Below, one piece after another: positions 3,532 through 6,042 of a stretch of 6,042 nt of DNA. The first letter of the stretch is position 1. Each line of letters opens with the position of its first letter. The stretch lies in the NCBI GenBank assembly GCA_947177675.1, contig CAMWVK010000110.1, positions 1-6,042 of the forward strand, read 5' to 3'. A model generated the notes under the pieces. It was not told where the DNA came from. It saw only the letters and a program-made list of their open reading frames with translations, and ran no database searches. The position numbers and the translations under genes are program-made. Origin of the DNA: an uncultured Mucispirillum sp. (lineage in GTDB: Bacteria; Chrysiogenota; Deferribacteres; Deferribacterales; Mucispirillaceae).

Positions 3532-4158
3532 ATGAAAATAAAACAATTAATGTATTTAGATAAGTTTTTAGAAGCACCAAAAATTATCTGTGCACTTCCA
3601 GCAGATAAAAAGATAACCCTTCAAGATATTAGAGAAGATGATATTAAATATATTAAAGAACATTATACTGAAGAAGCATATATGAATGAAAATGATGCAA
3701 TAGAAGATTTATTATCTGGCGGTGATATATCACTTGATTGTGATAATGCATTCTATATGTGGTCTACTATAGATGTAAATATACTTTCCAATTCACATGA
3801 TAAGCATACTTCAGCTTATATCAGAAGTGAAAGTGTAATAAAATATGGTAAAGAAGGAATTTACTCTTCTAGGAATTGTTTAGGAGATGTATTAAAAAAT
3901 ATAGAAAATGATTTTTGTATTATTCTTTGTGAGGATTATAACCAAAATACTTGGTATATCAACAAAGAAGATATGCGTTTCCTGCTTAAATTCTTTCAGA
4001 CTAATGAACACGGTCTGTTAGAAAAATATAAAAAACTTTTAAAACAGCACAACAATTCTATAAATGCTATTATTAGCGATTTAGAAGATATGCAGGAATC
4101 AGCAGAGAAAATCACTGATGATAATGAAAAAGAATTTGTTATTATTGATTGGTTATAG
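3532..4158 (+). CDS. Acidic protein of unknown function with C-terminal IIDWL (208 aa)
   Basis: AGGAG (3521-3525) overlaps the stop of the upstream gene and precedes ATG 3532 by 6 nt, which supports translational coupling. The protein is strongly acidic (about 40 Asp/Glu against about 24 Lys/Arg) and has no membrane segment. Residues 1-135 are a unique alpha/beta region with scattered Cys (20, 70, 116, 129, 133). Residues 141-155 (W141, D147, M148, L151, L152, F154, F155) and the terminal IIDWL (204-208) match the spacing of the 117-aa protein, with a helical stretch between them (about 160-195, possibly coiled). It may be a larger relative that gained an N-terminal domain. Family and function are not recognised. 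The terminal IIDW(F/L) may be a docking peptide or a buried last strand. Confidence 0.78.
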   Translation: MKIKQLMYLDKFLEAPKIICALPADKKITLQDIREDDIKYIKEHYTEEAYMNENDAIEDLLSGGDISLDCDNAFYMWSTIDVNILSNSHDKHTSAYIRSESVIKYGKEGIYSSRNCLGDVLKNIENDFCIILCEDYNQNTWYINKEDMRFLLKFFQTNEHGLLEKYKKLLKQHNNSINAIISDLEDMQESAEKITDDNEKEFVIIDWL

Positions 4159-4167
4159 GAATAAAAA

Positions 4168-4308
4168 ATGTTAATAAAAGTAAAAGCAGCAATAGAACTG
4201 CGTGAAAAATATGGCATAAGCATGATTACTGCTAAAAAGGCATTAATAAGGGCTGAAGGAGACTTTTATATAGCATGTAATATAGTTAACAATACTATAG
4301 ATTTCTAA
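4168..4308 (+). CDS. EF-Ts-type UBA-like domain protein, first domain (46 aa, probably frame-disrupted)
   Basis: The SD-like AGGA at 4157-4160 overlaps the upstream stop and lies 7 nt before ATG 4168, so the ORF is coupled to the 208-aa gene. The 46 residues closely follow the UBA-like N-terminal helical domain of elongation factor Ts. ELREKYGISMITAKKAL (about 10-26) corresponds to the ELR..TG..M..CKKAL signature, and AEGDFYIACNIV to the A.GD...AI.....L helix. EF-Ts uses this domain to contact EF-Tu, but no EF-Ts core follows, so this is a free-standing module. The frame stops at TAA 4306-4308. A second copy of the same fold continues at once in the -1 frame (4290-4493), so this is best read as the first half of a two-domain protein split by a frameshift. 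Confidence 0.65.
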   Translation: MLIKVKAAIELREKYGISMITAKKALIRAEGDFYIACNIVNNTIDF

Positions 4309-4493
4309 CAACATGTATAAAATTCTCACCTGATTTTATAAATCAATGTTCTGAATTGACAGGATTAGATTTAAATGAAGAAATTATGAGGAGAGCTTTT
4401 ATTAAAGCCGATGGTAACAGAGAGAAGGCAATTAAAATGATTATAAATAAAGGAATATCTTTCGTTTGTGATCCTTATCAATTACCTGAATAA
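4290..4493 (+). pseudogene. Second UBA-like domain in the -1 frame (frameshifted continuation)
   Basis: This frame is open from 4290 to TAA 4491-4493 but has no SD-supported start; the first ATG (4386) would remove the first helix. From about 4335 it reads DFINQCSELTGLDLNEE, then a helix with ADGNREKAIKMIINKG, again the three-helix EF-Ts/UBA pattern: ELTG near helix 1, A..ADGN..KAI in helices 2 and 3. Joining it to the 4168 ORF needs a -1 shift (or loss of one base) between 4290 and 4308, where both frames are open. No canonical slippery heptamer is visible there, so a mutation or a base-calling error is more likely than programmed frameshifting. Use of TTG 4356 as a separate start cannot be excluded. 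Confidence 0.55.
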
Positions 4494-4501
4494 ACTATTT
4501 C

Positions 4502-4528
4502 AAGCTCTCCGCAGGGGGAGCTTTTTTT
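4502..4528 (+). terminator. Intrinsic terminator closing the small-gene operon
   Basis: AAGCTCTCC (4502-4510) pairs with GGGGAGCTT (4515-4523), 9 bp with one G-U pair and loop GCAG, followed by T's to 4528. It ends the 3139-4493 transcript. In the 72 nt between it and the next gene I see no convincing promoter; TATAAA at 4538-4543 lacks a -35. Confidence 0.88.
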
Positions 4529-4600
4529 GTGCCTGTTTATAAAATGTAACACATAGCAGCTATTTCATACTGATAGTTATTTATATTAAGGAGTGATGCT

Positions 4601-5554
4601 ATGGCAGTTATAGGGCTTATAACAGACAGTTTTAAAATGCCAAATTTAGCATTAATGAAAATTGCTGCATATCATAAACAGCAGGGTGATACTGTAGACT
4701 GGTATAATCCGTTATTTATCAACGATTATGATAAAGTCTATTATAGCAAGATATTTACATTCACTAAACAGTATCCGAATTATATTCATAACATAGAAAA
4801 AGGCGGCACTGGGTTTAATATATATAAAAAACTTCCTTATGAAATAGATACTTTACAGCCAAATTATTCCATTTATCCAAATATTGACTATGCAGTAGGT
4901 TTTTTAACTCGTGGCTGTATTAGAAAATGTAAATGGTGTGTTGTTCCTGAAAAAGAAGGATATATTAAATCATATAGAACAGTAGAGCAGATTGCACGAC
5001 CTAACAGCAATAAAATAATATTTTTAGATAATAATGTTTTAGCTAGTGATTTTGGTCTTAGTGAGATAGAAAAACTGTCAAAAAGTGATTATTATGTAGA
5101 TTTTAATCAAGGATTAGATGCAAGACTGGTAACATACGAGCTTGCTGACTTACTTGTTAAAATTAAGTGGATGAAATATATACGATTTTCCTGTGATACA
5201 ACAGCAATTCTTCCAAAAATATTAGAAGTAGGAGAGCTGCTTAGGAGTAAAGGTTATAAGAAAGATATATTTGTTTATATTCTTGGTATGGAGCCAAAAG
5301 ATACATTATACAGATTAAATGAATTAAAAAAACATAATTTTACCCCGTTTATGCAGCCATACAGAGATTTATCTAATTTTTCAAAAGTTAATCCAGAATT
5401 AAAAAAGATGTCAAGATGGTGTAACAGAAAGTGGTTGTTTAAAAGCTGCTGTTATGAAGAATATAATGATAGTACAAAAAAATATCCATTGAAATATGAA
5501 GATACAATAAAATATTACTTAGATTTAGAAGGAGAAATAAATGCAGTTATCTGA
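4601..5554 (+). CDS. Radical SAM protein, phage-type, methylthiotransferase-like cysteine loop (317 aa)
   Basis: AAGGAG (4588-4593) with a 7-nt spacer supports ATG 4601. Residues 1-60 form an alpha/beta segment (AVIGLITDSF...) like the N-terminal domain before the radical SAM barrel in B12-type and methylthiotransferase relatives. The radical SAM signature is RGCIRKCKWCVVPEKEG, with C106, C110 and C113 as the CxxxCxxC ligands of the 4Fe-4S cluster that cleaves S-adenosylmethionine. The following VVP..EG resembles MiaB/RimO. Barrel elements IIFLDNNVLAS (139-149) and FNQGLDARLVT (168-177) follow. The C-terminal region has C274, C283 and C284 (WCNRK...KSCC), which might hold a second cluster. 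There is no TRAM domain, and it is shorter than MiaB. The substrate is unknown; nucleic acid modification is a reasonable guess. It overlaps the next gene by 14 nt. Confidence 0.85.
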   Translation: MAVIGLITDSFKMPNLALMKIAAYHKQQGDTVDWYNPLFINDYDKVYYSKIFTFTKQYPNYIHNIEKGGTGFNIYKKLPYEIDTLQPNYSIYPNIDYAVGFLTRGCIRKCKWCVVPEKEGYIKSYRTVEQIARPNSNKIIFLDNNVLASDFGLSEIEKLSKSDYYVDFNQGLDARLVTYELADLLVKIKWMKYIRFSCDTTAILPKILEVGELLRSKGYKKDIFVYILGMEPKDTLYRLNELKKHNFTPFMQPYRDLSNFSKVNPELKKMSRWCNRKWLFKSCCYEEYNDSTKKYPLKYEDTIKYYLDLEGEINAVI

Positions 5555-6042
5555 GCAGTTAAAGAATCATAAAGCATACTGGGTTAATAATCAAATACAG
5601 ACTTTACCAGATGATTATATACTCAATACTTTTTCTGTTTCCCATTACTGGGCAGACAGCACAAGTATAAATGTATGTGATGTTGTTGGAACAGCACATC
5701 ATGAATATGCTGGGAAAAGCTGGCAGTGGTTATTAAATAATGGCAGAAGAATGCCCCATAATTTAGGGTTGCTGGACTCTAATCCAGAATATTATTCAGA
5801 ATTGTGTAAAAAAGAACCATCAATGTATTTTGTTAAACTGAATGATAAATTATATATAGGTTCTGATGGCAACCATAGAACATGTATAGCGAAATATCTA
5901 TTTGATATAGAAGATAAAAGCATACTGCATGGTGTTACACTAGATGAATATACTATAGATTATTATATGTATAATCTGTATTCGCTGTTAAATGAGTTTG
6001 GTGTAAGTAATTGTTTAAATTGTCAGATAGAGCCAGCAAGAC
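5541..6042 (+). CDS. DGNHR-motif (ParB-like fold) protein, N-terminal 167 residues (3' end outside window)
   Basis: AAGGAG (5529-5534) and a 6-nt spacer support ATG 5541, which overlaps the end of the radical SAM gene by 14 nt in another frame, so the two are translationally coupled. The frame is open to the window end. The key feature is YIGSDGNHRTCIAKYLF (105-121): D109-G110-N111-H112-R113 is the signature of the ParB/sulfiredoxin-type fold, whose members bind or cleave nucleic acids or hydrolyse NTPs. Upstream lie VGTAHHEYAGKSWQW (49-63) and GRRMPHNLG (68-76), both rich in His and Arg. C158 and C161 (CLNC) lie near the cut end. The family is fairly clear; activity is unknown. Pairing with a radical SAM protein suggests a joint nucleic-acid-directed process. 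Confidence 0.7.
   Translation, partial: MQLSEQLKNHKAYWVNNQIQTLPDDYILNTFSVSHYWADSTSINVCDVVGTAHHEYAGKSWQWLLNNGRRMPHNLGLLDSNPEYYSELCKKEPSMYFVKLNDKLYIGSDGNHRTCIAKYLFDIEDKSILHGVTLDEYTIDYYMYNLYSLLNEFGVSNCLNCQIEPAR

Noticed and set aside
3996..4223. Minus-strand 75-residue open frame.
   Set aside because: It covers the junction of two convincing, SD-coupled plus-strand genes and looks like a composition shadow.
4313..4333. ATG at 4313 as a separate start for the second UBA-like domain.
   Set aside because: It is in a third frame and stops after six codons.
1..6042. CRISPR arrays, tRNA or rRNA genes, insertion-sequence ends and transposase genes.
   Set aside because: No regularly spaced direct repeats, cloverleaf-like segments or transposase motifs were seen. 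The inverted repeats found are hairpins of terminators or the small-gene modules.

Overview
The window is strongly A+T-rich bacterial DNA. Almost every gene is on the + strand, with strong Shine-Dalgarno (SD) sites (AAGGAG, AGGAGG), short spacers and clear intrinsic terminators. AGA and ATA codons are common, and TAA and TAG both act as stops. This fits a low-GC bacterium, but nothing here fixes the taxon. The gene content looks like accessory DNA from a plasmid, integrative element or phage-like element: an ArdC-like protein, small acidic orphan proteins, a phage-type radical SAM protein next to a DGNHR (ParB-like) protein, and tiny hydrophobic ORFs. No replication, transfer or transposition gene is visible.

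Layout. Bases 1-717 are the end of a long, disordered, charged protein, closed by a terminator (726-763). A consensus-like promoter (765-793) then starts a unit with a long structured leader. It carries a 51-residue hydrophobic protein (1026-1181) and ends in a terminator (1243-1277). A perfect 16-bp palindrome precedes an ArdC-like protein (1322-2374) whose zinc-protease motif is destroyed. A second tiny hydrophobic protein (2476-2628) follows. Next come four small genes: 2721-3074, 3139-3522, 3532-4158 and an EF-Ts/UBA-like ORF at 4168 that appears frame-disrupted. This block ends in a terminator (4502-4528). The last block is a radical SAM protein (4601-5554) overlapping a DGNHR-motif protein cut by the window end.

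Main observation. The two tiny hydrophobic genes share one architecture. Each has an AGGAGGTG SD site, and each has an out-of-frame decoy start 4-5 nt upstream of the real ATG. Each has a hairpin at about codons 11-23, a G-rich hairpin after the stop, and a minus-strand promoter-like TTGACT-N17-TATAT(T/A) just beyond that hairpin. On the minus strand this predicts an RNA of about 160 nt in both cases. It would start at the downstream hairpin and end at the intragenic hairpin, antisense to most of the gene. I infer two diverged type I toxin-antitoxin-like modules flanking the ArdC-like gene. The peptides match no family I recognise, and no expression is shown.

How the genes may work together. 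The ArdC-like gene, the acidic orphan proteins and the toxin-like modules would suit an element managing host defence and its own maintenance, but that is inference. The 117-aa and 208-aa proteins share a C-terminal module ending in IIDW(F/L), so they are probably distant relatives acting on a similar partner. The radical SAM and DGNHR genes overlap by 14 nt and are probably co-translated as one functional pair.
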